Program-made: the position numbers and the translations under genes
Notes under the pieces: model-generated
Told to the model about the DNA's origin: nothing
Seen by the model: only the letters and a program-made list of their open reading frames with translations
Databases searched by the model: none
DNA from: Aradus depressus
Taxonomy: Eukaryota > Arthropoda > Insecta > Hemiptera > Aradidae
Direction of reading: 5' to 3'
Assembly: GCA_963662175.1 (NCBI GenBank)
Contig: OY759225.1
Span: 3,286,001-3,350,000, forward strand
Length of the DNA stretch: 64,000 nt
Part shown: one piece after another, positions 42,445 through 53,559 of the stretch
How positions within the stretch are numbered: position 1 is the first letter of the stretch
Layout of the letters: every line of letters starts with the position of its first letter

Positions 42445-43410
42445 TATATATATATATAGTTACCAGTCAAAAGTATATATATATTGTTCTAGCTCCTGAC
42501 TTGAGAAGTCCAAGAGAATACAAATACTTCCAGCAGTCAGATTCATTGGCCTCATCAGTATTGTGATCACATAGAGAGTGGAAAGGACATCGATATTTAT
42601 AAGTAAGTGCTATTATAGGTAGAAATCAGCCTTGGTCCAAGGTTAAGGCTACAAGAAATATTGTATTCATACATTAAAAACAATTAGTATTTGAAACATA
42701 TGCAGAGTGAAAGATGTTTCTGGTTGAGGATTTCAAGATGATGGGGGATGTGACCTTTAACCTCAACCAAATATTATATTTTACATTTTTAGTTCATCCG
42801 ACAGAACACTTATTATTCATTTCGTAAAAGTTTTCTAAACGAATTGCGTTCTATTGAAAAGGTTTTCTTAGAACGAATAGAAATTAAAGTTCTTCCAATC
42901 AAAGAAAATCATTTTACAGTTTAAAAATAACTTCTAGAATGAAATTCACTCAAATCATAAGCTCTTTTGCAAATTTAAAAAAAATATTTGGATACTTAAA
43001 AAGAAACGCTAAGGTGGCAACAATGGTGTCAGCTTACTTATGTTAGTACAATACATCTGGATTCAAAGTGAAATTTTGTAAACCATATTATTAAAAGACA
43101 GTTTCATTATTATAAAATGAATTGTTTTCTGTTGTAGTTAATATTTATTTAAAATCGTCTTTGCTGTAAGATATTTCTATATAAAAGCAATACATTTTTT
43201 ATTTCACACTAATTAGGCTTATTTTTCAAAATGGTTGTATTATTATTTATTTAGCTTTATTTTCCATCGCATTGGCGTTTAAACATTGTTTCATTTAATT
43301 TTGTTTTCAACTTGACTATAAGTAAATTTCTAATATGTCTGTTTTTTTTTTGTGAAAAGTATGATAAATTGTTGGTACAGGAAATGTTAAAATAGGGCTG
43401 GTCCATCTTC
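42445..43410. other. AT-rich intergenic sequence
   Basis: A TA microsatellite at 42441-42458 borders the Tc1 element; the rest has no recognised feature. Confidence 0.35.
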
Positions 43411-43413
43411 TAA

Positions 43414-44201
43414 TGGTAAGTGTCCATCTGAGAGAAAAGTCTCGAGAGAAGTGGCCGACACAAGTCTCAGGGCCGTGTCCACTGGCGACACTCGCTCTCG
43501 AGACTTCTCTCCGACACTCACAGTCAGTGTTTGAATTTCAACCCCGCACGTTGGTCCTACGTACAAAATGGACTCTCGCCAGGTCCTGGCTTTTATAGTT
43601 GCCCATAGCATTTTAAAATAAAAATAATTTACACTATACAATAATGATACACAAAATGTGTTTATAAATTCATGGGTCGTTTGTTCGTCGTTTTGTGATG
43701 AAACGGTAGATGGTGATGGAAGAGGTGTCGGCGTGGTACTAGTAGAATGTGTGGAGGATGGAGTATTGGAGTACTTCTGTGTCGTCGCAATTAAATTTCT
43801 CCGCTATTTCTCGAAAAAAAAGTTGTTTTTTCACCCGATTCCTGTAATCCATGTCATTGACGTTCCAGAGAACTTCCTTTTCTTCATTTTCACTTATTAA
43901 TTTAAATACATCCTCGTCAGACCACTCGCGTTTTGTAATAAAAACTTTATCCGTCATTGTTCGCTAAACTAAACAACTAATTAACGGAGGCAGTGTCGGA
44001 GACTCGCTGGACTCTTCAAGCGCTGTCGGGAGACTGGAGACTGTGTCTCGAGAGAAGGAAGTAGGCGTGTCCACCTGGGACTTGCCGCTCTCCGACACTC
44101 TCTCGTGCGTCTGTCTGACACATCTCTCAGGCCCGTGTACATCTGCGATTCGTCTCTCGAGACATCTCTCGAGACTTTTTCTCTCAGATGGACACGTACC
44201 T
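43414..44201. mobile_element. PIF/Harbinger-like element, non-autonomous
   Basis: The ends read GGTAAGTGTCCATCTGAGAG and GGTACGTGTCCATCTGAGAG, flanked by TAA on both sides (43411-43413, 44202-44204), matching the 3-bp TWA target of PIF/Harbinger. Subterminal regions are dense in CTCGAGAGA and GTGTCGGAGA motifs in both orientations. Only a MADF-type ORF is inside; no DDE transposase is seen. Confidence 0.75.
43739..43957 (-). CDS. MADF/Myb-like protein fragment of the Harbinger-like element
   Basis: 72 aa starting MTDKVFITKREWSDEDVFKL. KLISENEEKEVLWNVND, then YRNRVKKQLFFREIAEKF, matches the MADF (Myb/SANT-like) fold, with its aromatic spacing Trp...Trp. PIF/Harbinger elements encode such a DNA-binding partner beside their transposase. 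The usual full protein is longer, so this is an N-terminal remnant. Confidence 0.55.
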   Translation of the reverse strand: MTDKVFITKREWSDEDVFKLISENEEKEVLWNVNDMDYRNRVKKQLFFREIAEKFNCDDTEVLQYSILHTFY

Positions 44202-44204
44202 TAA

Positions 44205-44715
44205 GATGGGGTCGGTCTGTTTAGATTCATATCGACATAATTGATTATATCGACTGAAGCTTCTAATTGTGAATGGACTACTTTAAATCATGAAATATAT
44301 TCCATTTTATCGTTACTTTCGCGAGGTCACTGATCTACTAGTATCTACATATTAACTATACTCATCACTTAGAGAGGCCGAGGTTCGAATCCATAGATTG
44401 CCTATTACTGAACCTTACTAAATAGATAACTTGTGACGACTGCCCTTGATAGATTAGAACGATGATCTTTAGAAAGCTATTATCTTTCTTGTTTATTGAC
44501 TGTACATTTTACCCCCCCCCCCCCCCCCCCCCTCCTCCCAATTGATAACTGCTTACTACAAATCATTCATAGTCCAAATAACAAAAGATTGACAACATTC
44601 AAGCCACATTATCCTGTCAACTGTTGGTCTCATATTAATTTGTATATCTATTATATATAAGGTATATATAGAATAGCTCAAATCTTTTCTTTTTCATCTC
44701 ACTTTATTAAATATT
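44205..44715. other. Intergenic sequence with C tract
   Basis: A run of about 20 C lies at 44513-44532, and TA-rich stretches near 44650. No gene. Confidence 0.35.
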
Positions 44716-44719
44716 ATTT

Positions 44720-44885
44720 AGTTAGTTACTGTGACTCATGCCCGGGCTTTAACAATGATGTCATATCGCCTACTACCAGAGAGCTTTTTCGTCTCGAGAC
44801 GACGTGTTCAAAATTTTTTCATACTCCCAGATAAAGATTTTAACCGAACCCGCGATCTTGAGCTCAATAAGATAGCACACTACCT
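44720..44885 (-). repeat. Family A SINE with large deletion
   Basis: TAGTTAGTTACTGTGACTCA and ACCAGAGAGCTTTTTCGTC, then a jump to CCCAGATAAAG and CCCGCGATCTTGAGCTCA. Confidence 0.7.
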
Positions 44886-45329
44886 TTGCTATTATACAGG
44901 GCACATATTAGTTGTGTTTCCCTGCGTTGCTCGACAAATACTAACTTTGTTGTCTAGAGCTTTTATATTGGATTCAATTGTTGTTCTTTACATTAATTTT
45001 TTTTTTCAAAAAATTGTATTAAGGTAAGTAACAAGATGTTGGCAACTTGTTGATATTGGTGTCATCAGCATCGGGTGGCATGACATCAAAGAAATTTGTT
45101 GCTTGTATCCGTGTTCTCCATATCAAATGGAAAACATCGCTCAGTCTGTACGATGTTGTCAAGTGGCGCCGCTAGTGAGTGTTTCATCACACTACTATTA
45201 CATCTAGTAGCTACGTTAATTATTTGTGCATACTTTTATTATTTTAAAATTTTTAGAATGTAGTTCATTGCCTTATTGTCTTTTGCAGCAAACATGATAT
45301 GGACCAAAGAGCTAGTGATAGAGCTAATC

Positions 45330-45985
45330 GAAACCCCCAGATAGGCGGGCCACAAGTGAAATAACTCCTAAACGGTTAGAGATATCAAAATTGTGCATAG
45401 GACTAAAGTTGTAGCACTCGCCGAGAGCTATAGTATGGCTTCCTTGAAAAGACATAAGTGACCCTTTTAATGGCTCAAATAGCCCTTCGAAGGGCGGGGT
45501 TACCTTTTGACCCTTAAGTTTCATTACATTTTATTAAATTACTAAAGAAACAAGGAATAACTGTGCAAACAGATTTTTGATACGTCAAGTAGTTCTCGGA
45601 AAAAAAACGTTGCACATTTTTCTTATTCTGAAGTTATTCAATTTCAACTAACTTCAGAATAAGATAAACGTACAAATTTAAACTTTTTTTTCCGAGAACT
45701 ACTTGACGTATCAAAAATCTGTTTGCACAGTTCTTCCTTGTTTCTTTAGTACTTTAATAAAATGTAATGAAACTTAAGGGTCAAAAGGGAACCCCGCTCT
45801 TCGAAGGGCTATTTGAGCCATTAAAAGGATCATTTATGTCTTTTCAAGGACGCCATAATATAGCTCTCGGCGAGTGCTACAACTTTAGTCCTATGCACAA
45901 TTTTGATATCTCTAACCGTTTAGGAGTTATTTCACTTGTGGCCCACTTATCTGGGCCACCGCCCGCTTATCTGGGCCACCCTGTA
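45330..45985. mobile_element. Foldback/hairpin element with ~300-bp arms
   Basis: The arms (about 45336-45636 and 45649-45958) are near-complete reverse complements around a 12-bp loop. The inner hairpin is CTTATTCTGAAGTTA, loop, TAACTTCAGAATAAG. The outer ends carry CCCAGATAGGCGGGCCACAA and its partner TTGTGGCCCACTTATCTGGG; on the right this is followed by a second CGCTTATCTGGGCCACC and CCTGTATA. Both arms contain the same short ORF in opposite directions (MKLKGQK...), a by-product of symmetry. Confidence 0.8.
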
Positions 45986-45989
45986 TAAG

Positions 45990-46870
45990 TATTTGTGAAA
46001 TAGACAATATTTTTTAAAAAACATAGGTTTTTTTCTTTACTTTTTACCAACTATGTTACAAATGTGACTGAAGTGAGACTAAAGGTTGTCGTGACGTCAG
46101 TCGAGGGTCGCGAAAGAAGCGAGTACGGGCGGATCCCCTCTAAAAAAAAAAAAAAAAACTTTCGAATATTAATCGCATATTTTTTCAGTTGGATCATCCT
46201 AATCCAACACGGATCGCGGTTAGTTCAAGGTCGCAACACTATATATAATATTTGAGATTAGATAATTATTGTTTTTCATATTCTTCCATTATTTAAAAAC
46301 CAATTAGTTTTTCTTTATTTTTTTTTTCGATTTCCTTCGTGCAACATTTATACTTAATTATTTAACAGAGAAAAATTAAATACATCAAATTATATGAACC
46401 TCCTTCTAAAACTTCTGTAAATTACAGGATAAAAAAAGTTAATATGAAGATGGCTGATGTAGTGAGAAGTGATTATTTCACAGGTTGTCAGAGTTGTGAC
46501 TCAGATGGTGGACAGGAATAACTCGCCTGTCCCCATCCATGATATTTTAAATTGTTAACGTTTTTAGATTGTTTTATTTATTTATTTTTATTATAAAATT
46601 ATTTAGTTTTCATTCAAAACAATTTTTAAATTTTTTATCAGACTGCCTGAGATGATGAGGGAAACCTAGCTACTTCTAATAAAAATCTGTGAGAGGTCAT
46701 ACTATATTTTATTTGACAACCTGTGAGATAAAAAAAAGTTGTCGGTGAATCAGCAATAAATTTTTTATTTAATGCACAATAATAATTATTGGGCTTATAT
46801 TCAAAATGGATGTTTTAATATTTATTTTGCTTTATTTTTCAACGCATTAGCGATGTTTGTGCTAATATTC
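45990..46870. other. AT-rich sequence with a family G block
   Basis: TTTGTGAAATAGACAATATT at 45992 is a family G terminus. No gene recognised in the rest. Confidence 0.4.
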
Positions 46871-46879
46871 AACAGTTGA

Positions 46880-47290
46880 CTTACATAGAGGCTCCTAAAT
46901 CCTCTTACGAAATTTCATCTCGACATTCATTACAACGACAATTATTAGAGTTTTTCATTTAAGCCTCTCCCCAAACCCCCTTCCCTTCGGCCCATTTGGC
47001 TGAAAATCATAATGGGGTTCTGATCACACATATAAAATTTTGTGTCGATACATTCATTCTATCGGGAGTTATCGTGTTCACGAACAGACACAGGGGACTA
47101 TTTTGTTTTCTTCATATTTGGAATCGGAAGGTCGGATTTAAATTCCGTTGAAAACTCAGCATCGAATTTTTTACCGATTACATAACTTCCCCTATACTTT
47201 GTAAAGCTGAGAAAGTAAAAAGTCGTTGGTGGATCTTCGGCTATGTACTTCCCCAGCGCGGTTGAACTAATTGATCGATTTGGATGAAAC
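46880..47290 (-). repeat. Family B repeat, nearly complete
   Basis: On the plus strand GAGGCTCCTAAATCCTC, GTGTCGATACATTCATTCTA, ATCGGGAGTTATCGTG, GATTACATAACTTCCCCTAT and TATGTACTTCCCCAGC are complements of family B modules from end to start. Confidence 0.7.
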
Positions 47291-47489
47291 TCAACAAATG
47301 TCTTACTTAGAGACTTGTGATACTAAATTTCGTGACAGTTATTGTAGTTTTTGAGTTGATCCCTCTCATCTGTCCCTTGGGCTAATTTCTTCATTAGTTC
47401 ATGGATCCACATATAAATTTCATGTCAATACATCATCACATCGACAGTTATTAGGGTTTCTGACGACAATCCCCTTCCTCTGGTCCCCC

Positions 47490-47640
47490 TAGAAATTGAA
47501 ATTGAAATTGAAAATATATTTTATTCTGGGACCGAGGTCCCCTAAGAATAAATACATGGAAGTCACTGAACAGAGCAACAAATACAAATAAAATGAAATA
47601 TCAGTAATGAGATAAAAGTGCTACAGTGGATAGAAACAAG
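47490..47640 (-). mobile_element. LINE 3' tail with stem and short-repeat end
   Basis: The minus strand ends GGGGACCTCGGTCCCAGAAT, a stem-forming block, then repeated TTTCAA units up to 47491. Stem plus hexamer-like tail is typical of CR1-like 3' ends. No coding part was recognised. Confidence 0.5.
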
Positions 47641-47754
47641 AACGAAATAAATATAACTAAATAGGAAAATACAATAAAATAAAATAAATAATGATGAAAT
47701 AAGTAAAAAAAATAAATAAATAAAAAAAAATTTTATTTTATTTTTTTTCTGGCC

Positions 47755-47940
47755 TTATGTTCGATGCATATTAGCCATGTCAGTGTGTTATTCAATTATT
47801 TACGACATCCATGGCCCCGGCAGGGAGTACTATCTACGAAATAAAACTCACTCCCGGACGGGATTCGAACCCGCAAACTACGGTGAGACCCATGCGACCA
47901 AAGCCCTACGCTCTAGTCCACACGGCCACCATGGCTCCCA
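47755..47940 (-). repeat. Family C SINE, best copy
   Basis: Plus-strand order: TTATTTACGACATCCATGGC, GTAGATAG complement, GGGATTCGAACCCGCAAAC (B box complement), then CACGGCCACCATGGCTCCCA (A box and 5' end complement). About 185 bp. Confidence 0.75.
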
Positions 47941-48032
47941 AAATAAAATTTTAATACAAAAATAATTAAATTAACAGCTTTATTTTGAAGGAATCATAAA
48001 TATATCTAAATAAATATATATAGAAGACAATT

Positions 48033-48372
48033 AGAGGGCGCCGGTAGCTCAGTGGTATGCGTGCTTGTCTTCTAGGCTCAAGATCGTGGTTTCGAAACCC
48101 GAACGAGGCCCTTAGTTTATTTTATCTGGGAGGTAAAATAAACTTAAGCACGCCGTCCATCGAAAGGGACGTTAAGCGATGTTCCCGAACCTTTACAATG
48201 TCAGATACTCGTTAAAGACTCCTGCTCTAAGTGAATAAAAATGTAGGGTAGACAAAATTTAAGACTCCCACAGTAGAGTCGGGCTCATTTCCACTAGATG
48301 AAAGAGCGCTCTGGTAGTAGGTGATATGACCTCGTAGTTAAAGCCCGGGCATGAGTCATAGAACCTAACCTA
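48033..48372 (+). mobile_element. Family A SINE, full length, imperfect duplication
   Basis: GAGGGCGCCGG head to CATAGAACCTAACC tail. TATAGAAGA occurs just before (about 48019) and after (48373), a slightly diverged target duplication. Confidence 0.85.
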
Positions 48373-48545
48373 TAGAAGATAAAATAAATTTTTAAAAATG
48401 TACAAATCAAGGTTATAAAGGAGGAGGAAATCTAGCCCAGGCTTGCAATAAAATTAATTTAAGAAAAACTGATGAAAAAAAAACAAAATAAGTAAAGGAG
48501 AATAAAAGACTAATGAGAGGGGGAGATTGTTTATAGAGGATCGAT

Positions 48546-48605
48546 CCCCTTCGCCATTCTCTTAAATCGATTTGTCTGAAAATCAATATATGTCGTCCTC
48601 ACAGA
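48546..48605 (-). repeat. Family B fragment hit by a LINE
   Basis: AAATCGATTTGTCTGAAAAT and CAATATATGTCGTCCTCACA; related modules resume past 49215. Confidence 0.5.
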
Positions 48606-49214
48606 TTTTTTTTTTTTTTTTTTTAATTTTGCCGTAAGACTAATTGTAGTCCTATAAAGCCGGAGCGAGTATGTAGTAGTCTATTTATCTTCTTGTTACA
48701 ATTCTATTTTTGATTTGGTAATAAATTTAATGAGTTTGTTAACGTTTTCTATGTTATTAATGTTCGCTATTGTTTGAATAAATGTGTTTTCGTTGGATAG
48801 TAGTGTCTCATGTTGTCTCTGGTTGTCGTATTTTTTGCAGTTAGTGAAAATGTGGATTACGTCCTCAGTCTCATTGCAGTGTTCACAGTTGGGGGATGGT
48901 TTTATTTTGATTAGATGTAAGTATTTGTTTGTTCTGGCATGTCCGGTTCTCAGTCGTGTCAAGTATATGATTTGTTTAGTCGTCAGTGTCTTACTGTGTG
49001 GGTGGAACCATGGCTTTGTCGTTATTGTCTCCTGTACTCTGTAGTGGTATTGTCCTTTGGTTTGGGCTTCTATTAGGTTAGTGTCTGTTTGGGGATCGAA
49101 GATACCTATCCCCGTCCCCTCTGGTGTTTTTGAAGCATCTGTGAAGAGTTTGTGACATTTATCGTAAAGAGTGTTAATCATTTCTATTGTATTGGCTGGA
49201 TTTTGGATACCCAT
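48606..49214 (-). mobile_element. LINE 3' part: RNase H remnant and zinc knuckle
   Basis: A 172-aa minus frame starts near MINTLYDKCHKLFTDASKT, the first strand of an RNase H domain with its Asp, then is internally deleted and continues TLTTKQIIYLTRLRTGHAR, PNCEHCNETEDVIHIFTNC and ends KFITKSKIEL. A 3' UTR and a poly-A tail (T run on plus, 48606-48624) follow. It resembles I- or jockey-group elements with RNase H. The frame remains open despite the deletion. Confidence 0.7.
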
Positions 49215-49225
49215 TTAAAAAATTA

Positions 49226-49435
49226 ATTTACGTCATCATGTTCACAGACAGACAGACATGATTTACGTCATCATGTTCACAGACAGACAGACATGATTTA
49301 CGTCATCATGTTCACAGACAGACAGACATGATTTACGTCATCATGTTCACAGACAGACACACATGATTTACGTCATCATGTTCACAGACAGACAGACATG
49401 ATTTACGTCATCATGTTCACAGACAGACAGACAGG
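49226..49435. repeat. 35-bp tandem repeat, six copies
   Basis: Units of ATTTACGTCATCATGTTCAC + AGACAGACAGACATG repeat with almost no variation, phased exactly at 49226, 49261, 49296, 49331, 49366 and 49401. It grew out of the GTCTGTCTGT...AACACGAT module of a minus-strand family B copy, which continues to about 49520. Confidence 0.9.
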
Positions 49436-49439
49436 GGTG

Positions 49440-50007
49440 AAAGTTCAACATGAAATTCCTGAACTTTTACATAACTTCTCCTATACTTGGTACGCGAAAG
49501 TAATAACGAGAAAGTAAATTAGATTGGTATGAAGGATTCTTAGGAATGGGAAGCCACATTGCATCCTGGTGTTGACAATAAGTGGGAAATGTTTGTGGTT
49601 TCCAAGGAATGTCATGTTTTCCGACATTCTTCATGACAAAATAAACAGCTGTTGGACTAAAATAAATGGCAATAAATTGGAGCTAAAATAAATGGTAATA
49701 AACCAAGTTTCCACTCTGTTTTTTTTTTTTTTTCTTCGGCCCATTCGACTGAAAAGTTTCTTACTCAGATAACTCTCAATTCTCATATAAAATTTCATTT
49801 AATTTAAGTGGACAGTTAGTCTGTTTAGTTTCCCGTCTGATGTCCGATGGATGACGGATTGCCACCTGCTCGACCCCCCCTCCCCCCCCCCCCCTTTATA
49901 TAAACAAACCCGGTGAGTCATCCCTTTCTAACTGTAAATAAATATAGAAGAAAAAAAATCTAATAACTTTTTTTTTTTTTTTTATTTTACTTCTCTTGTG
50001 TAATAGT
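49440..50007. repeat. Family B edge and low-complexity sequence
   Basis: TTACATAACTTCTCCTATAC closes the family B copy at about 49489. Poly-C (49876-49895) and poly-T tracts follow. No gene. Confidence 0.4.
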
Positions 50008-50145
50008 CTCGAGTGTCTTCCACTGGAAAACATTTAGTGTGAGGATTTAGGAGCCTCTATGTAAGTCAACTGTTGAATATTAGCGCAAACGGTCGACTAA
50101 CTAAATTTGTTTTCACTATCAGCTTTTTTATTTGTATTCCTAACA

Positions 50146-50534
50146 CAATAGCCAATGCTCCTTACTATGTCTCCAACAAAACTCTTCACACTGACCTTAA
50201 CGTACCTTTCATCACTGAAGTCGCTAAATCCAAGTATAAAAAATTATTTTCCCTTCTTAGTTCCCACAATAATCCTCTAGTCCGAGCCCTCCATTCTGCC
50301 ATACTTCCCCAACGATGGCTTAAGCGTCAATGGCCTAGAGACCTCCTGAGCATCAGCAGTGACAGTGATTAGATACAAATGAGAGAAAAACAGTGACTAG
50401 GGAGTCTCACCACTGGGTGATTTCTCCCCTCATGACATTTTGACATTGCCATTACCTCCTTATTAGCACATTTGCTTGTTGTATTTATGTGTATACAGTT
50501 GTGAATAGCTATTTGTAAATATTAAAAAAAAAAA
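50146..50534 (+). mobile_element. Jockey-like LINE 3' end
   Basis: The frame reads NAPYYVSNKTLHTDLNVPFI, TEVAKSKYKKLFSLLSSH, NNPLVRALHSAILPQRWLKR and QWPRDLL, then stop, a ~150-bp 3' UTR (ACTGGGTGATTTCTCCCCTC) and poly-A. Same family as 12065-12400. It is fused to a family B end at 50008-50145. Confidence 0.75.
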
Positions 50535-50710
50535 ACTTCTCCTCTTTCGTACTTTATCTTCACACTTACCACAAAACCCCCACGAAGGTTGAAGAGAAGA
50601 TGGAACCGCGACTTACTGCCACCTTAAATCCTATTCGTTCTTAACATATTTTTTTTTTACATTATTTTCCTTTACTTTTATCATCTCTTTTACCCATCCA
50701 TCAAAATAGT
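50535..50710. other. Short intergenic sequence
   Basis: CCCCCACGAAGGTTGAAGAG resembles LINE 3' UTR sequence; not assigned. Confidence 0.3.
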
Positions 50711-50727
50711 CTTTCAATTCCTTTTTA

Positions 50728-51073
50728 GAGGGCGCCGGTAGCTCAGTGGTATGCATGCTTGACTTCTGAGCTCAAGGTCGTGGGTTCGTAGCCCGACCGA
50801 GGCCCTTAGTTTATTTTATCTGGGAGGTAAAATAAACTTAACCACGCCGTCCTTCGCATGGGACGTTAAGCGATGGTCCCGAGCCTGTACGATGTCAGGT
50901 ACTCGTTAAAGACCCCTACCCTAGATGAATAAAAATTTAGGGTAGGCAAAATTTAGGACTCCCCAGTAGAGTCGGGCTCATGTCCACCAGAGTGACGAAA
51001 GAGCGCTCTGGTAGTAGGCGATATGACCTCGTAGTTAAAGCCCGGGCATGAGTCATAAAACCTAATCTAACCT
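50728..51073 (+). mobile_element. Family A SINE, full length, 12-bp duplication
   Basis: Intact A and B boxes and a CCTAATCTAACC tail. AATTCCTTTTTA lies on both sides (50716-50727, 51074-51085). The terminal repeat has one change (CCTAATC). Confidence 0.9.
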
Positions 51074-51264
51074 AATTCCTTTTTATTTATTTACTAGCAG
51101 TAATACCCGGCGTTGCCCGGGGAACTTTGACTTTTCTCCCAATATCTCCTATAAGGCTATTCAGTTCCTCGACAGTACATTCATGATGTTATAATTTTCA
51201 ATTATTCATACGGAATAAGGCTTATAGTCCTTCAACTGTAGTAACGCTAGTAAGTTTTTAGGAC

Positions 51265-51955
51265 CCCTGGGCACCACAGCTATTAACTGCCTTGCAACAG
51301 CGGACCCTACAGCTAGTACGTAGTTAGAACCACTGGGCATCACAGCTAGTATGTGTTTTGCAGCGGCGGACCCCACAGCTAGTACGTTTTTAGGAACGCT
51401 GGGCATCACAGCTAGTATGAGTTTTGCAACGGCGGACCCCACAGCTAGTACCTAGTTAGAAACGCTGGGCATCACAGCTAGTATGTGTTTTGCCACGGCG
51501 GACCCCACCGCTAGTACCTAGTTAGAAACGCTGGGCATCACAGCTAGTAGGTGCCTTGCAACTGCGGACCCCACAGATAGTATGTAGTTAGAACCACAGG
51601 GCATCATAGCTAGTATGAGTTTTGCAACGGCGGACCCCACAGCTAGTACCTAGTTAGAAACGCTGGGCATCACAGCTAGTATGAGTTTTGCAACGGCGGA
51701 CCCCACAGCTAGTACGTAGTTAAATACGCTGGGCCACACTACTAGCGCCTTGCAACAGCGGACCCCACAGCTAATACGTAATTAGGAACGCTGGGCATCT
51801 CAGCTAGTAAATGTCTTGTAGGTGCCTTGCAACAGCGAACCCCACAGCTAGTACATACTTTGCAACAGCGGACCCCACAGCTAGTACGATATTAGGAACG
51901 CTGGGCATCACAGCTAGTAAATGTCTTGCAACAGTGAACCCCACTGCGAATACAT
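51265..51955. repeat. 66-bp minisatellite
   Basis: About ten units, each made of two related halves: GGGCATCACAGCTAGTATG + TTTTGCAACGGCGGACCCC + ACAGCTAGTACGTAGTTAG. The unit length is divisible by three, so repetitive minus-strand open frames (LAVGSAVAK...) appear; they are not genes. Confidence 0.85.
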
Positions 51956-51969
51956 AGTTACTACTACTA

Positions 51970-53405
51970 CATGTGAAATTCCATGACAATCCAATCATCC
52001 GTTAATGACCTATCACTATCTTCAAATTTAGGCCTACCCCCATAACCCCCCTCCCGTTTACAATTTTTTGACGTCACACTCCCTATTTTTCTATTTGGCC
52101 TTTATGAATACTACATGTGAAATTTCGTGACAATCTGACCAACCGTTAATGAGCCAGCACTATATTTATACTTAGGCCCCCCCCCCACAACCCCCCTCCC
52201 GTTCAAAACTTTGGGTCGCCACACACCTTATATTTCTATTTGGCTTTTAAAAATACTACATGTGAAATTTCATGACAATTCGACCATTATTTAATGAGTT
52301 AGCACTATTTATATACTTAGGCCCCCCTTACAACCCCCCCTCCCGATCAAAACTTTGGAACGCCACACACCTTATTTTTCTATTTGGTCTTCAGGAATGC
52401 TCCATGTGAAATTTCGTGACAATCCGACCAACCGGTAATGAGCAAGCTCTATATTTATACTTAGGCCCCCCCACAACCCCCCTCCCGTTCAAAACTTTGG
52501 GACGCCACACACCTTTTTTTCCTGTTTGGCTTTTAAAAATACTACATGTGAAATTTCATGACGATTCGCCCATTAGTCAATGAGTTAGCTCTATATTTAT
52601 ACTTAGGCCCCCCCACAACCCCCCCTCCCGTTCAAAACTTTGGGACGCCACACACCTTTTTTTCTATTTGGCCTTCAGGAATACTCCATGTGAAATTTCA
52701 TGACGATTCGCCCATTAGTTAATGAGTTAGCTCTATATTTATACTTAGGCCCCCCCACAACCCCCCCTCCCGTTCAAAACTTTGGGACGCCACACACCTT
52801 TTTTTCCTGTTTGGCTTTTAAAAATACTACATGTGAAATTTCATGACGATTCGCCCATTAGTCAATGAGTTAGCTCTATATTTATACTTAGGCCCCCCCA
52901 CAACCCCCCCTCCCGTTCAAAACTTTGGGACGCCACACACCTTTTTTTCTATTTTGCCTTCAGGAATACTCCATGTGAAATTTCATGACGATTCGCCCAT
53001 TAGTTAATGAGTTAGCTCTATATTTATACTTAGGCCCCCCTTACAACCCCCCCTCCCGTTCAAAACTTTGGGTCGCCACACACCTTTTTTTCCTGTTTGG
53101 CTTTTAAAAAGACTACGTGTGAAATTTCATGACAATTCGACCATTAGTTAACGTGTTAGCACTATTTATATACTTAGGCCCCCCTTACAACCCCCCCTCC
53201 CGATCAAAACTTTGGGACGCCACACACCTTTTTTTCCTATTTGGCTTTCAAAAATACTACATGTGAAATTTCATGACAATTTGACCATTAGTTAATGTGT
53301 TAGCACTATTTATATACTTAGGCCCCCCTTACAACCCCCCCTCCCGATCAAAATTTTGGGACGCCACATAGCCTATTATTCAATCGGGCTCAAAAGAATG
53401 CTACA
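51970..53405. repeat. ~143-bp tandem array, about 10 copies
   Basis: ATGTGAAATTTCATGACAAT recurs near 51971, 52115, 52260, 52404, 52546, 52688, 52831, 52973, 53115 and 53261. Each unit has GTTAATGAGTTAGC, ACTTAGGCCCCCC, CCCCCTCCCGTTCAAAAC and GGGACGCCACACACC. Copies 4-8 alternate between CTTCAGGAATACTCC and CTTTTAAAAATACTAC, a higher-order two-unit pattern. Confidence 0.9.
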
Positions 53406-53559
53406 TGGGAAGTTTCATAAAAATCCGTCCAGCGGTTTGGGCGTGATGCTGGAACAAACATACAAACAAACAAACAAACCCCGTTTCAGCTTTATTAATA
53501 TAGATTTATTTTTTCTTTATTTATTTTTTTTCTGTTCTTGTCCTAATAATTAAGATAAA

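Larger units (their letters stand above)
51096..53510. mobile_element. RTE-like or SINE-like element expanded by tandem arrays
   Basis: The left end AATACCCGGCGTTGCCCGGG and the right end GTCCAGCGGTTTGGGCGTGA, (CAAA)n and TTTATTAATATAGAT are end sequences often seen in arthropod RTE-like and related short elements. Between them lie two different tandem arrays. No protein can be read. Confidence 0.5.

Noticed and set aside
45324..45988. Two similar small proteins (MKLKGQK...) on opposite strands
   Set aside because: They are the two arms of a palindromic element, not paired genes.
49226..49435. Regular 35-bp repeats as a CRISPR array
   Set aside because: Units are contiguous with no unique spacers, and the DNA is eukaryotic.
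51206..51998. Repetitive minus-strand ORFs (LAVGSAVAK-type)
   Set aside because: They come from the 66-bp minisatellite, whose unit is a multiple of three; no start context or gene structure.
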